Assembly: GCF_009909195.1 (NCBI RefSeq)
Contig: NZ_JAAAMU010000001.1
Span: 372,001 to 436,000, forward strand
Source of the DNA: Paenibacillus sacheonensis
GTDB taxonomy: Bacteria > Bacillota > Bacilli > Paenibacillales > Paenibacillaceae
Reading direction: 5' to 3'
Length of the DNA stretch: 64,000 nucleotides
Every line of letters begins with the position of its first letter. Within the stretch, counting starts at the first letter, position 1. Made by a program: the position numbers and the translations under genes. The notes beneath the pieces are model-generated. The model was not told the origin of the DNA and did not search any database. It saw only the letters and a list, made by a program, of their open reading frames with translations. This document shows positions 26,513 through 35,381 of the stretch, piece after piece.

Positions 26513-27619
26513 ATGAATAATGCTGTTGACGAAAAACACTTAATATCTCCCTTCTTAATTGTTCCTCTTATGTATGTCAGCATGGTCGGGGTCGGAGTTC
26601 TGAATTTCCAACGTGAATTGGCCGAACATGCCGGATATAATGCTTATATTTCTGTTGTTATCGTAGGGATCAGCATTCATTTGATCGTATGGATGATTTA
26701 TAAAATTTTACGTTCTAATCCAGAAGGTCTAGATATAACTGCTATCAACCATACCTATTTCGGGAAAATCGCAGGGAGCATAATCAATTTCGCAATCGTT
26801 CTTTATTTTTTTTTCGGCGCTTATATTGAATTCAAAGCCTATATTGAAGTGATTCAAGTCTGGATGTTTCCATCGATGAAAATTTTACCCATAAGCACCA
26901 TTTTGATGCTGCTTATCTACTATACCGTCTCAGGCGGGTTCCGGTCCGTTACCGGACTAAGTTTTTTGGGATTCCTAATGTCGCTTATTTTTATTATTCC
27001 AGAGAATTTGCCAGTTTTGCCGTATTTACATCCGCAAAACTTGATGCCTCTTTTTAACCATTCAGCATCCGACATATTGCTCTCTTCTAAAAGCATGATC
27101 TATCAATTCCTAGGATTTGAAGCCCTTTTACTCTTTTACCCTTTCATTAAATCACCGGCAAAATCTCAAAAATGGGCTCACTTGATGGTGATTTTTGTTA
27201 CCTTATTGTATTTGATGATCATTATCATCACGTTTATGTATTTCAGTGAAGGGCAGCTGCGCCAAATCTCTTGGCCAACGCTTAATATGCTCAAGATTAT
27301 CGAGGGACCCGTGTTCCAGCGAGTAGAATATCTAGCGATTTCATTGTGGCTGCTAAAAAATTTATCAGGCATATCTTTAAGCTTATGGGCCGCATGCCGT
27401 GGAATGAAAAACGTTTTTCGGATCAAACCGCGTGCGAGCTTGCTTGCTTTTCTGGTCGGAATCCTGATCTTGGATTATTTTTTGAAGGACCGCAGCATAT
27501 ATCGATGGATTTCCGAGTTTTATTCGGACGTCGGACTTTATTTTATTTATGGATATATTCCGATTATGTTCGTAGTCACGCAGATAAGGAAAATGGGAAG
27601 GAGAATAGCCATCGAATAG
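26513..27619 (+). CDS. Germinant receptor permease-like subunit B, GerB family (locus 1)
   Basis: This is the B subunit, an amino-acid-permease-like membrane protein thought to bind the germinant. The 368-residue protein has about ten hydrophobic segments, beginning LISPFLIVPLMYVSMVGVGV, and the family pattern ISVVIVGISIHLIVWMIYKI, then YTVSGGFRSVTG and SKSMIYQFLGFEALLLFYPF. It follows the C gene by about 40 bases and ends the A-C-B operon, closed by a terminator. The germinant cannot be predicted from sequence. Confidence 0.92.
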   Translation: MNNAVDEKHLISPFLIVPLMYVSMVGVGVLNFQRELAEHAGYNAYISVVIVGISIHLIVWMIYKILRSNPEGLDITAINHTYFGKIAGSIINFAIVLYFFFGAYIEFKAYIEVIQVWMFPSMKILPISTILMLLIYYTVSGGFRSVTGLSFLGFLMSLIFIIPENLPVLPYLHPQNLMPLFNHSASDILLSSKSMIYQFLGFEALLLFYPFIKSPAKSQKWAHLMVIFVTLLYLMIIIITFMYFSEGQLRQISWPTLNMLKIIEGPVFQRVEYLAISLWLLKNLSGISLSLWAACRGMKNVFRIKPRASLLAFLVGILILDYFLKDRSIYRWISEFYSDVGLYFIYGYIPIMFVVTQIRKMGRRIAIE

Positions 27620-27668
27620 GAAACAGCCTGCCGAGCGTCGCCTAGACGCGGAAGCAGGCTGTTTCTTG
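27620..27668 (+). terminator. Terminator of ger locus 1
   Basis: AAACAGCCTGC (27621-27631) pairs with GCAGGCTGTTT (27654-27664), with an inner GCGTCG/GACGC pairing, followed by CTTGTT. Confidence 0.8.
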
Positions 27669-27674
27669 TTCGTT

Positions 27675-27851
27675 TTAGGACCATGCCCCGGAAGTGTCCG
27701 GTTCCTTTATGCATTGTTCTCCCTGTACGCCAACCAGATCGGCGTACTCCTTCAGGGATAGGTCCGTCATGTGCTTCTCATCTAGGATGCGCAGGACCTT
27801 TTCCACGGCCAGCGTCATTTGAGAATAAGCAGGATAACGGTAGCCATCAAG
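27675..27851 (-). pseudogene. Unrecognised coding-like fragment
   Basis: One minus-strand frame reads DGYRYPAYSQMTLAVEKVLR, then ILDEKHMTDLSLKEYADLVGVQ and ends GAWS at a TAA (27675-27677). It looks like the C-terminus of a real helical protein but has no ribosome site or upstream part, since a stop precedes it near the end of the SnoaL-like gene. I cannot name it; it may be a gene remnant. Confidence 0.35.
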
Positions 27852-27860
27852 GCAGGCTCT

Positions 27861-28298
27861 TCACCTGACGTCGAATAGTCCCTTGCCGGTTTCCAAGCTG
27901 ATCGGCAGCGAGGAATGCGCATGCGCGATGACCCAGGATTCTTGTTCGTTTCGGAGTCCGAACGTGAATCGATTGGTGATTTCACGCAGCTTTTCTCCGG
28001 ATTTATTATAGGCAGCGAAGGTAATGGCGCAGCGAACGAAAGCGAGATTCGCATTCGATTCCACGACGAGGTCGGCAAAATCGGTTCGGAGCACAACGCC
28101 TTCCTCGCGCAGTCCGGCGAACCACGCGGCCACGATTTCCTTCCACGCGGAAATACCCGTGCATGCCCAGCTTTCCCAACAATCGTAAATATGGATATCC
28201 GCAGCGAACGTCGCTAAGAATCTCGCCGCATCCTGCTCGTAAATGGCCGACTTATAATTTTCGAGCGCATCCTGAACGGTTTGAAAACCAACACTCAT
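27861..28298 (-). CDS. SnoaL-like / NTF2-fold protein
   Basis: This is a small alpha+beta barrel protein of 145 residues. It reads MSVGFQTVQDALENYKSAIY then EQDAARFLATFAADIHIYDC, TGISAWKEIVAAWFAGL and ITNRFTFGLRNEQESWVIAH, the DUF4440/SnoaL-like pattern. I prefer ATG 28298, nine bases behind GGGAG. Family members bind small hydrophobic ligands or act as isomerases or cyclases; no function can be assigned here. It stands alone between an unrecognised fragment and a kinase gene. Confidence 0.8.
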   Translation of the reverse strand: MSVGFQTVQDALENYKSAIYEQDAARFLATFAADIHIYDCWESWACTGISAWKEIVAAWFAGLREEGVVLRTDFADLVVESNANLAFVRCAITFAAYNKSGEKLREITNRFTFGLRNEQESWVIAHAHSSLPISLETGKGLFDVR

Positions 28299-28442
28299 TT
28301 GTCCCATCTCCCTCGTCCTTATTCTTCCACATCGTAACACGAAACTGTTCCGCGCGCCCGTGCCGAAGTAACGAAACGAATCCCGGCGCGCGATCAGCAG
28401 GTATGTATGAACGGCTGCGGGCTTCCAAGGCGGGCCGATGGA

Positions 28443-30059
28443 TCATGTTGCCCGGCGCAGCGTAAAGGCGAACGCGACCCCCGAATTCTCATTGCGCACG
28501 CCGCAGCGGCTGCCGTGCAGTTCAAGGATTTGCCGCACGATCGCGAGGCCGATGCCCGTTCCGCCGCTCTCGCGGCTGCGCGCCTGGTCGATGCGGTAAA
28601 ACTGCCCCCAGATGCGGGGCAGTTCTTCCTCCGGAATCGGCTCTCCCTCGTTGAACACGACGATTTGCCATTCGTCATCCACGGCCGCCGCGCGGAGCTC
28701 TACCGCTCCGCCGTCAGGCGCATGGCGTACTGCATTCGTAACCAAGTTGGTCAGCACTTGATCAATTCGGAATCGGTCCGCGACGGCCGTCATCCGTGCC
28801 TCTTCGCCGGGAGGGAGGTCCACCGACACGCGGACGGACCGGGCTTCGCCGAGCGCGGCGGCCCGGTCCGCCGCTCCGTTCAACAGCTCCGCCACGGAGA
28901 AAGCCTCCCGCCGCAGCGAATATTGTCCCGACTCCAAATGCGACAGGTCCAGCATGTCGCCTACGATGGCCGCCATTCGGCGCGTCTCCTCGAGAATGAC
29001 CTGGGCATAACGTTCCCGTTTGGCGCCGCTGCCGATGTTATCTTTCAATCCCTCCGCATAACCTCCGATCAGGCTGAGCGGCGTCTTGAGCTCATGCGAC
29101 ACCCCGGCGATGAAGCTCCGCCTCATCCGTTCCAGCCGCTTCTCCCGCTCGATATCCTGGCGCAGCTTCTCGTTCGCCGTCTGCAGCTCTTCCAGCGTCC
29201 CGGACAAATTATCGGCGAGAAAATCGAAGGTCCGCGCCAGTTCCCCGATTTCGTCCTTGCGCCTCCACCGGGTACGGACATCGAAATCGAGCCGGGCCAG
29301 CCGGCCGGCGAGCGCGTTCAGCCGAATGAGCGGCTTCGTAATGATCGTGGCGTAGCCGAATGCCAGCAGCAGCACGAAGATGAAAGCCGCGCCGAAGACG
29401 TACAGGGAGAGTCCCTTGAAGACGGCTGCAGCATGCGTGATGGGCTGGAGCGACGAGACCGACAGGAGGACGGTTCCGCTGCGGGCGCCGTCGCTCGATA
29501 CGGGCGTCACCGCGATCAGCTGCTTCGGCGTCGTCGTTCCGCCGCCGGCTCCGGACCGGTAAACGACGGTGTGTCCGCCGCGCAGCACCTTGCCGGATTC
29601 GTCCTCGTTCTTGGTCCATTCCTGCACCGCCGCCGAGATCCCCGCCAGCTCCGAAGGAAGCGGCGGATTCGGCACGAGAATCATCTCCGAACCGTCCGGA
29701 CCGTCGAGTCCGTGGATCCCGCCCTGAAAAAACACCGACTGCTTCGGCGAGCTCCCGCTCATCAGCACGGTCGTCACGACGCCGTCCCTGACCGTGAGTA
29801 CCGCGGTTTTGGCGTAATAGTCGCTGTCGAACTGCGTGACGTACGCCGGCATTCCCGGCTTGCCGCCGGACGATTCCTGGGCGGCGTAACGTTTGCCGAG
29901 CTGCTTGAATTCGGCCGCGACGTCGCTTTTCTGACGCTGCTCGTAGAAGGACGGGAACCCGCCGGCCAGCAGGGCGAGCAGCAGCCCCGCGAAGAGCATG
30001 ATGACGATGAAGGTGACCGCGAACAGTCGGAAGGCGATGGAATTGCGAAAGGCCATCAT
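28443..30059 (-). CDS. HAMP-domain sensor histidine kinase
   Basis: This is the membrane sensor kinase of a two-component system. The 538-residue protein has a first membrane segment (FRLFAVTFIVIMLFAGLLLA), an extracytoplasmic region of about 170 residues, a second segment (LYVFGAAFIFVLLLAFGYAT), HAMP, a phosphoacceptor helix FIAGVSHELKTPLSLIGGYA (His in SHELKTP), and an ATPase domain with DQVLTNLVTNAVRHA and GGTGIGLAIV. Its ATG (30059) overlaps the regulator's stop (ATGA). Because it faces ABC transporter genes with an HlyD-like adaptor, an envelope-related signal is plausible. Confidence 0.93.
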   Translation of the reverse strand: MMAFRNSIAFRLFAVTFIVIMLFAGLLLALLAGGFPSFYEQRQKSDVAAEFKQLGKRYAAQESSGGKPGMPAYVTQFDSDYYAKTAVLTVRDGVVTTVLMSGSSPKQSVFFQGGIHGLDGPDGSEMILVPNPPLPSELAGISAAVQEWTKNEDESGKVLRGGHTVVYRSGAGGGTTTPKQLIAVTPVSSDGARSGTVLLSVSSLQPITHAAAVFKGLSLYVFGAAFIFVLLLAFGYATIITKPLIRLNALAGRLARLDFDVRTRWRRKDEIGELARTFDFLADNLSGTLEELQTANEKLRQDIEREKRLERMRRSFIAGVSHELKTPLSLIGGYAEGLKDNIGSGAKRERYAQVILEETRRMAAIVGDMLDLSHLESGQYSLRREAFSVAELLNGAADRAAALGEARSVRVSVDLPPGEEARMTAVADRFRIDQVLTNLVTNAVRHAPDGGAVELRAAAVDDEWQIVVFNEGEPIPEEELPRIWGQFYRIDQARSRESGGTGIGLAIVRQILELHGSRCGVRNENSGVAFAFTLRRAT

Positions 30060-30748
30060 GGCGTCACCGTGAAGCGATAGCCGTTGCCCCGCAGCGTCGA
30101 AATCCAATCCGCGCGTGCGCCGAGCTTTTGCCGCAGCCTTTTGACATGCGTGTCGACCGTTCGCGAATCGCCTTCGTAATCATAGCCCCATACATGCTCC
30201 AAGATCCGGTCGCGGCTGAGGACGATGTTCCGGTGATCGGCAAAGTAGCGCAGCAGGTCGAATTCCTTCGGCGACATCGACAGCGGCGTTCCGTCCAGCA
30301 CTACCTCCCGGCCGGATACGTCGATGCGCAGGCAGCCCGCGACGATGCACGCGCCTTCCGTCTCCGGCGGCTCGGACCTTACCGTCTCGGATCGCCGCAG
30401 CAGCGCCTTTACTTTCGCCGCGAGCAGCTTCGGGCTGAAGGGCTTGGTCATGTAATCGTCGGCGCCGAGATCGTAGCCGAGCAGCTCGTCTTCCTCTTCG
30501 CTCTTGGCCGTCAGGAAGAGCACCGGCACGTCGGACTGTTTGCGGATCGCCTCGCAGACGTCGTAGCCGTCGAGCCCCGGCATCAGGATATCGAGAATGA
30601 CGAGATCCGGCGACGCCTCGCGAAATACGGCAACCGCCTCGTCTCCGTTCGCCGCTTCCAGCCAAGCCAGCCCTTCGGCGTCCAAATAATCCGCGATCAG
30701 CTCCCGCAATTTCGCTTCGTCCTCGACGATCAGCACCGTCTTGTTCAT
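30056..30748 (-). CDS. OmpR-family response regulator
   Basis: This is the DNA-binding response regulator paired with the following kinase. The 230-residue protein has a receiver domain with acidic residues in VEDE, phosphoacceptor Asp53 in LVILDILMPG, conserved Thr in LFLTAKS and Lys in MTKPFSPK, and a winged-helix output domain ending DSRTVDTHVKRLRQKLG then DWISTLRGNGYRF. I choose ATG 30748, placed seven bases from GGAAGGAAG, over an ATG six bases earlier. It is divergent from the sugar-permease/adaptor genes, 160 bases away, which it may control. Confidence 0.93.
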   Translation of the reverse strand: MNKTVLIVEDEAKLRELIADYLDAEGLAWLEAANGDEAVAVFREASPDLVILDILMPGLDGYDVCEAIRKQSDVPVLFLTAKSEEEDELLGYDLGADDYMTKPFSPKLLAAKVKALLRRSETVRSEPPETEGACIVAGCLRIDVSGREVVLDGTPLSMSPKEFDLLRYFADHRNIVLSRDRILEHVWGYDYEGDSRTVDTHVKRLRQKLGARADWISTLRGNGYRFTVTP

Positions 30749-30911
30749 GCACATCTTCCTTCCGCGCCCGCGCTTTTCGCGAACCTTTGATTAGCCATAT
30801 TGTAGCGGGAGGCGAGGCGATTTGTCACGCAGAGGCTTGTCACACGGTTGTCACAGAAGCGGGCTATGCTGATTGGCGTCCGCTGTCAGGACGAGGAGAG
30901 GAGGAATTCGC

Positions 30912-31787
30912 TTGCCGAAGCTTCGCGCTTCATGCTGCCGGGAGGCCGCTGCCGTCTTGGCTTTCCTGGGGCCGAGCCTCGCGGGGTTTCTGTTGTTCTA
31001 TGTCGTCCCGTTCGGCGCGGTCGTCTATTATTCATTCGTCGATACGCCGATAGAGGGGCATTACGTCGGATGGGACAACTACAGGCAGCTCTGGGAAAGC
31101 GCATCGTTCCGCAAAGCCTTCGGCAATTCCGTTGCGTTCGCCGGCGTTAGCGTTCCCGTGCTGTTCGCGGTCTCGCTTGGACTGGCGTTGCTGCTGATCG
31201 GGGCCATGCCGCTGCGGCGGACGTTCCGCACGGTCTTCCTGCTGCCGCTCGTCGTGCCGGTCGCCTCCATCGCGCTCGTCTGGCAGGCGCTGTTCCATTG
31301 GAACGGCGCCATCAACGGACTCGCGGCGAAAATGGGCTATGTGCCGGTCGACTGGATGAACAGCCGGTGGTCGTTCGCGGTCATGCTGGCCGTATACGTA
31401 TGGAAGAATGCCGGCTACAACCTGATCCTGTTCCTGGCGGGGCTTGCGAGCGTTCCGGCGGAGCAGTACGAGGCGGCTTCCATCGACGGAGCGGGACGGT
31501 GGCGGCGGTTCCGGTCGATCACGTGGCCGGGTCTCGTACCCGTATCGTTCTTCGTCGCCGTCATGTCGATCGTCGGCTCCTTCAAGGTGTTCCGGGAGAC
31601 CTACGTGGTCGCCGGCGCTTATCCGAACGATGCCATTTATACGCTGCAGCATTTCATGAACAACCAGTTTCAGAGCTTGGATTATTCGAAATTGACGTCC
31701 GCGGCGGTCCTGCTGTCGCTCGTGATCGGCATGACCGTATTCGTGCTGTTCCGAGCGGAGCGCCGTGCATGGGAGGTGCAGGAATGA
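30912..31787 (+). CDS. Sugar ABC transporter permease (MalF/UgpA type)
   Basis: This is the first membrane subunit of a CUT1-type importer. The 291-residue protein has six membrane segments and the EAA loop EQYEAASIDGAGRWRRFRSI that docks the ATPase. The start is most likely TTG 30912, seven bases behind AGAGGAGG; an upstream TTG (30873) lacks a ribosome site. It overlaps the next permease by four bases. No ATP-binding subunit lies nearby, so a shared MsmK/MsmX-type ATPase encoded elsewhere is expected. Confidence 0.9.
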   Translation: MPKLRASCCREAAAVLAFLGPSLAGFLLFYVVPFGAVVYYSFVDTPIEGHYVGWDNYRQLWESASFRKAFGNSVAFAGVSVPVLFAVSLGLALLLIGAMPLRRTFRTVFLLPLVVPVASIALVWQALFHWNGAINGLAAKMGYVPVDWMNSRWSFAVMLAVYVWKNAGYNLILFLAGLASVPAEQYEAASIDGAGRWRRFRSITWPGLVPVSFFVAVMSIVGSFKVFRETYVVAGAYPNDAIYTLQHFMNNQFQSLDYSKLTSAAVLLSLVIGMTVFVLFRAERRAWEVQE

Positions 31788-32683
31788 ACATGGCCGCAAA
31801 CCGGACGCGGATTGCCATGAAGCTCGCGTTGCTGCTGCTGCTCTCGGCGCTCGCGCTGTTTCCGGTCGCGCTGACGGTCACGAACGCCTTGATGTCCGAA
31901 CGGGAAATCGCGCATCACTACGGAGCGCTGGACGGCGAGGATGCCGTGGATGCGGAGGATGCCGACGCAGCGGCGATGCCGACGGAGCGGGTCTCGATTC
32001 GCTGGATACCGGAGCGGGTAACCTTGAAGCCGTTCGCGGAGGTGCTGCTGCTCCAATCGAAATTTTTGAATCTGTTCTGGAATTCCGTCCGGCTCGCCCT
32101 GCCGATTCTGATCGGACAGACGGCGATCGGTACGCTGGCGGGCTATGCGTTCGCGAAGCTGGCCTTCCCCGGCCGCGACGGCCTGTTCTTCGTCTACCTG
32201 CTGACGATGCTAATGCCGTTTCAAGTGACGCTCGTCCCCAATTATTTGATTGCGGATAGGCTCGGGTTGCTTCAAACGTACGGCGCCATCATATGGCCCG
32301 GCGTATTCGCGGCATTCGGGGTATTTCTGATGCGTCAGTTCACGGCCGGAATCCCGGACCCTTATCTGGAAGCCGCGAGAATCGACGGAGCCGGCCATTT
32401 CCGGGCATTCCGGCACATCGTGCTGCCGATCGTCAAGCCGGGCATGACCGCGCTGGCGCTTCTGCTCTTCGCGGACAACTGGAATATGGTCGAGCAGCCG
32501 CTGCTTTTCATTACGGAGCCGTTCCGCCAGCCGCTCTCGGTTTATTTGGCCCGCATTAACGAAGGGGCGCGCGGCGTGGCGTTCGCCTCCTCGACGCTGT
32601 ACATGACGCCGATGGTGCTGCTTTTTCTGTACGGGGAGGATCAGCTGGTGGAAGGCATCCAGCGTTCGGGAATAAAGGGGTAA
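31784..32683 (+). CDS. Sugar ABC transporter permease (MalG type)
   Basis: This is the second membrane subunit of the importer, 299 residues. The EAA loop reads DPYLEAARIDGAGHFRAFRH, preceded by TLVPNYLIADRLGLLQTYGA. An unusual acidic insert (LDGEDAVDAEDADAAAMPTE) lies in the first extracytoplasmic loop after the first membrane segment. ATG 31784 overlaps the preceding stop (ATGA) and is seven bases from GGGAGG. The adaptor gene follows about 40 bases later on the same strand. Confidence 0.9.
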   Translation: MNMAANRTRIAMKLALLLLLSALALFPVALTVTNALMSEREIAHHYGALDGEDAVDAEDADAAAMPTERVSIRWIPERVTLKPFAEVLLLQSKFLNLFWNSVRLALPILIGQTAIGTLAGYAFAKLAFPGRDGLFFVYLLTMLMPFQVTLVPNYLIADRLGLLQTYGAIIWPGVFAAFGVFLMRQFTAGIPDPYLEAARIDGAGHFRAFRHIVLPIVKPGMTALALLLFADNWNMVEQPLLFITEPFRQPLSVYLARINEGARGVAFASSTLYMTPMVLLFLYGEDQLVEGIQRSGIKG

Positions 32684-32724
32684 CCGGGAAGGTCGCCATG
32701 ATGCGGGCGAAAGGAGGAATGAAC

Positions 32725-33837
32725 GTGGAACGAAGACGACGCATGCTGCGCTGGGCGCTCGGTCTGTTCATCGGGGGGCTGCTCGTGCTGACCTATCTGT
32801 CGAATACGATTCAGGGGCTGGCGCTGCCGAAGGTTACCGTAAAGTCGCCGTCCATGGGCAGCCTTGACCTTAGCGTGAACGAGGAAGGCTACCTGCAGGC
32901 AGCCTACTCGGCGCCGCTCCTGCCGCTCGGGAATTGGGAAGTCGTGAAGGTGCATGTCGAGAAAGGCGACCGCGTCAAGCAAGGGGACCCGATCGTTACG
33001 TTCGATACCTACGCGACGGAAAGGTCCTTGGAGGATGAGAAGACACGTTACGCGCAGCAGCAGATCAAGCTCTCGCAGCTCATCAACGAGTTGAAGCCGC
33101 TTCTGCAGCAGGGGGCGGACGATGCGGCGGTCGACAGGCAGAAACAAGCGATCGAATCGCAGAAGCTGGAAATGAGCATTGCCGGCCGCCGGATTGACGA
33201 TCTGCAGAAGCAAATCCGCGACGGGCAGGTGCTTCGCGCGCCGTTTGCCGGAATCGTCACGTCGCTGACCGCGGAGGAAGGAACGACCGCCTCGCCGGGA
33301 CAACAGGTTTGCCTGCTGGCGAGCGACGCTTCCGGATACGTGCTGAGCATCGCCGCGACCGGCGACGCCGCTTCTTCGCTGCAGATCGGCCGGGAAGTCG
33401 ACGTGGAGATCGACGATTCGTCGGCACGGCGGCTGAAGGGTACGATCGCAAGCATCGAGGACGCTTCCGGTCAGGGTGAAGGCGGAGCAGCGGGCAGCGG
33501 GGATTCCGGCGCCAAGTCCGTGAAGATCGACGTGCGCGGAGACGGCCTTAAGCCCGGTTTGAAGGCAGCCGTCTATATCGACCAGCAGAGCGAGCGTCCC
33601 GGCTTCAAGATCCCGGCTTCCGCCCTGGAGGCGGACGACGAAGGCACGTACGTGTTCGCGCTGACCGTCAAGGAAGGGCCGCTCGGCTCCTCGTATTTCG
33701 TCAAGAAAACGTACGTCGATACCGGCGAGACGAACGACGATACCGCGGTCGTGCTGAACGGGCTGCTGCCGGACGAGAGGATCGTCACGGAAGCGAGCGA
33801 GCCGCTCGGGGACGGCGACCGCGTGCGGCTGGAATAA
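32725..33837 (+). CDS. HlyD-family / RND-type periplasmic adaptor protein
   Basis: This is a membrane-anchored adaptor. The 370-residue protein (from GTG 32725 behind AAAGGAGG; ATG 32698 is possible) has one N-terminal membrane segment (WALGLFIGGLLVLTYLS), a lipoyl half-motif (VVKVHVEKGDRVKQGDPIVT), a coiled-coil hairpin (about residues 95-160), the second lipoyl half (QVLRAPFAGIVTSLTAEEGT) and beta-barrel domains. Such adaptors normally pair with a MacB-type exporter. None is present; instead it sits between sugar permeases and a solute-binding lipoprotein, and its partner is unclear. Confidence 0.87.
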   Translation: MERRRRMLRWALGLFIGGLLVLTYLSNTIQGLALPKVTVKSPSMGSLDLSVNEEGYLQAAYSAPLLPLGNWEVVKVHVEKGDRVKQGDPIVTFDTYATERSLEDEKTRYAQQQIKLSQLINELKPLLQQGADDAAVDRQKQAIESQKLEMSIAGRRIDDLQKQIRDGQVLRAPFAGIVTSLTAEEGTTASPGQQVCLLASDASGYVLSIAATGDAASSLQIGREVDVEIDDSSARRLKGTIASIEDASGQGEGGAAGSGDSGAKSVKIDVRGDGLKPGLKAAVYIDQQSERPGFKIPASALEADDEGTYVFALTVKEGPLGSSYFVKKTYVDTGETNDDTAVVLNGLLPDERIVTEASEPLGDGDRVRLE

Positions 33838-33862
33838 ATCATGAACGAGAGGAAGGATTGCG

Positions 33863-35302
33863 ATGACGACTACGAAAACGCAGGCTTGGACATGGATGGG
33901 GGCGACAGCTTCAACGCTGCTGCTGGCTTCGGCATTGACTGCCTGCAGCTCCGGCGGCAGCGGCAATTCACCCGGCGAAGCCGCTGAAGCGGCCGCGGAT
34001 ACGGCGGAAGGCGATGCAGCCGGCAAACAAACGGTAACGGTGTCCGTGTTCACGGAAGACCGGTTCCTGGAGGAAGCTGCAGCCCGATTCGAGCAGGCGC
34101 ATCCGGATATCGATATCGAGGTCCGGGAGACGGTTCCGACGGATACGAGCGGCAAGAACACGATTCGAATCGCCGGCAAGGACAACGGTCCGGCGGAGGA
34201 GGACATCGACAAATACGTGAACGCCGTCGGCACCGCCTTGATGTCCGGCAAAGCCGCGGATCTCATCTCGACGAATTATCTCCCCGTAGACCGTTATTTG
34301 GACAAAGGCATGTTCGCGGATTGGACCGGGATCGCGGGCAAGGACAAGGATTTTAATGCCGACGCGTATTACGAACGCGTGCTGAAAGGCTTGACGAGCG
34401 GCAAAACCTGGTATGCCATCCCGGTCGGTTATTCGCTCGATGTCTTGGTCGGCAATAAAGCGGCGATCAAGCAGGCGGGGGGCGTCGACGATAAAACATG
34501 GACCTGGGAGCAGTTCATCGCCCTATGCGGACAAATCGCATCGCGGACGAACGCGGACGGCACGAAGCCGCAGGTGCTCGGCGGCATGAAGCCCGAAGAG
34601 CTGCTCGGTTATTTGACGAAGACGGTATACGACCAATTGGTGACGAAGGAAGGGAAGGCAGCGTCGTTCGACGAAAAAGCGTTCCGCGGCTATTTGGAGC
34701 AGGTGAAGCAGCTTTACGACAGCGGAGCGGTATCCGACGCTAATCTCGGCAGGATGCAGCAGGTCTTCATGCCGATGAGCATGTCGGCGCCGATGGAGCT
34801 CGCGATTCTGCCGAGCATGCTCGGCGAAGGGGAAGGCGAAGTGCTTCAACCGCCGGGGTCCGGCAAAGACGAAGGACTGCCGTTCACGTCGGACTTGGCG
34901 CTTGCGTTGAACGACCGCTCCAAGGTGAAGCCGGCGGCATGGGAGTTCGTTAAGTTTCTGCTGTCCGAGGAGATGCAGGCTTCGCCTGCCATGATGGCGT
35001 TCCCCGTGAACCAAGCCGCGGCCAGGACGAAGCTGGAGCGTTTCGCCGAGCAGCAGAAGAGCGGCGGGGCGAAAATGATGATCAAAAACAAGAACGGCGG
35101 CGAAAAGCAGCTGATGATGACGCAAGAGCAGATCGATTCCGCGTTGAAGCTGCTGCCGTCCGTCGGCAACTACGAGGGCAAGGACGAGAAGGTGCTCGGC
35201 ATCATCAAGGAAGAGTCGGCCGCCTTCTTCGCGGGAAGCAAGTCCGCGGAGGCCGTTGCCAAAGCCGCCGCCAACCGGATTACGACGTATTTGAACGAAT
35301 AA
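33863..35302 (+). CDS. ABC transporter solute-binding lipoprotein (family 1)
   Basis: This is an extracellular ligand-binding lipoprotein of the neighbouring importer. The 479-residue protein has a signal peptide ending in lipobox LTAC (Cys28), a Ser/Gly/Ala linker, then the family-1 fold (VSVFTEDRFLEEAAARFEQA, IDIEVRETVP, GMFADWTGIA, TWYAIPVGYSLDVLVGNKAA, WEFVKFLLSEEMQ). It is the last gene of the permease-permease-adaptor-binding protein cluster and begins 25 bases after the adaptor. Placing the binding protein last is unusual for CUT1 operons. The ligand is unknown. Confidence 0.9.
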   Translation: MTTTKTQAWTWMGATASTLLLASALTACSSGGSGNSPGEAAEAAADTAEGDAAGKQTVTVSVFTEDRFLEEAAARFEQAHPDIDIEVRETVPTDTSGKNTIRIAGKDNGPAEEDIDKYVNAVGTALMSGKAADLISTNYLPVDRYLDKGMFADWTGIAGKDKDFNADAYYERVLKGLTSGKTWYAIPVGYSLDVLVGNKAAIKQAGGVDDKTWTWEQFIALCGQIASRTNADGTKPQVLGGMKPEELLGYLTKTVYDQLVTKEGKAASFDEKAFRGYLEQVKQLYDSGAVSDANLGRMQQVFMPMSMSAPMELAILPSMLGEGEGEVLQPPGSGKDEGLPFTSDLALALNDRSKVKPAAWEFVKFLLSEEMQASPAMMAFPVNQAAARTKLERFAEQQKSGGAKMMIKNKNGGEKQLMMTQEQIDSALKLLPSVGNYEGKDEKVLGIIKEESAAFFAGSKSAEAVAKAAANRITTYLNE

Positions 35303-35381
35303 CGTTAAACGAATAAGAATCACCGGCTAGGTGCTGCCGAAGGCCTAACCTTGTACATTATTGATAACGGCTTACCCTAGG

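Noticed and set aside
18100..27620. Prophage or IS-borne island
   Set aside because: The region is AT-rich, but I found no transposase, integrase, phage structural gene or flanking tRNA.
28407..30080. 557-codon plus-strand open frame
   Set aside because: It is exactly opposite the histidine kinase, has no ribosome site or family motif, and its composition (Arg, Gln, His) is that of a complementary frame.
32641..34266. 541-codon minus-strand open frame
   Set aside because: It is antisense to the adaptor and solute-binding genes, whose domains are clear, and has no convincing start or motif.
30912..35302. Complete tripartite exporter
   Set aside because: Only the adaptor fits an exporter; there is no MacB-like ATPase/permease or outer component, and the permeases have importer-type EAA loops.
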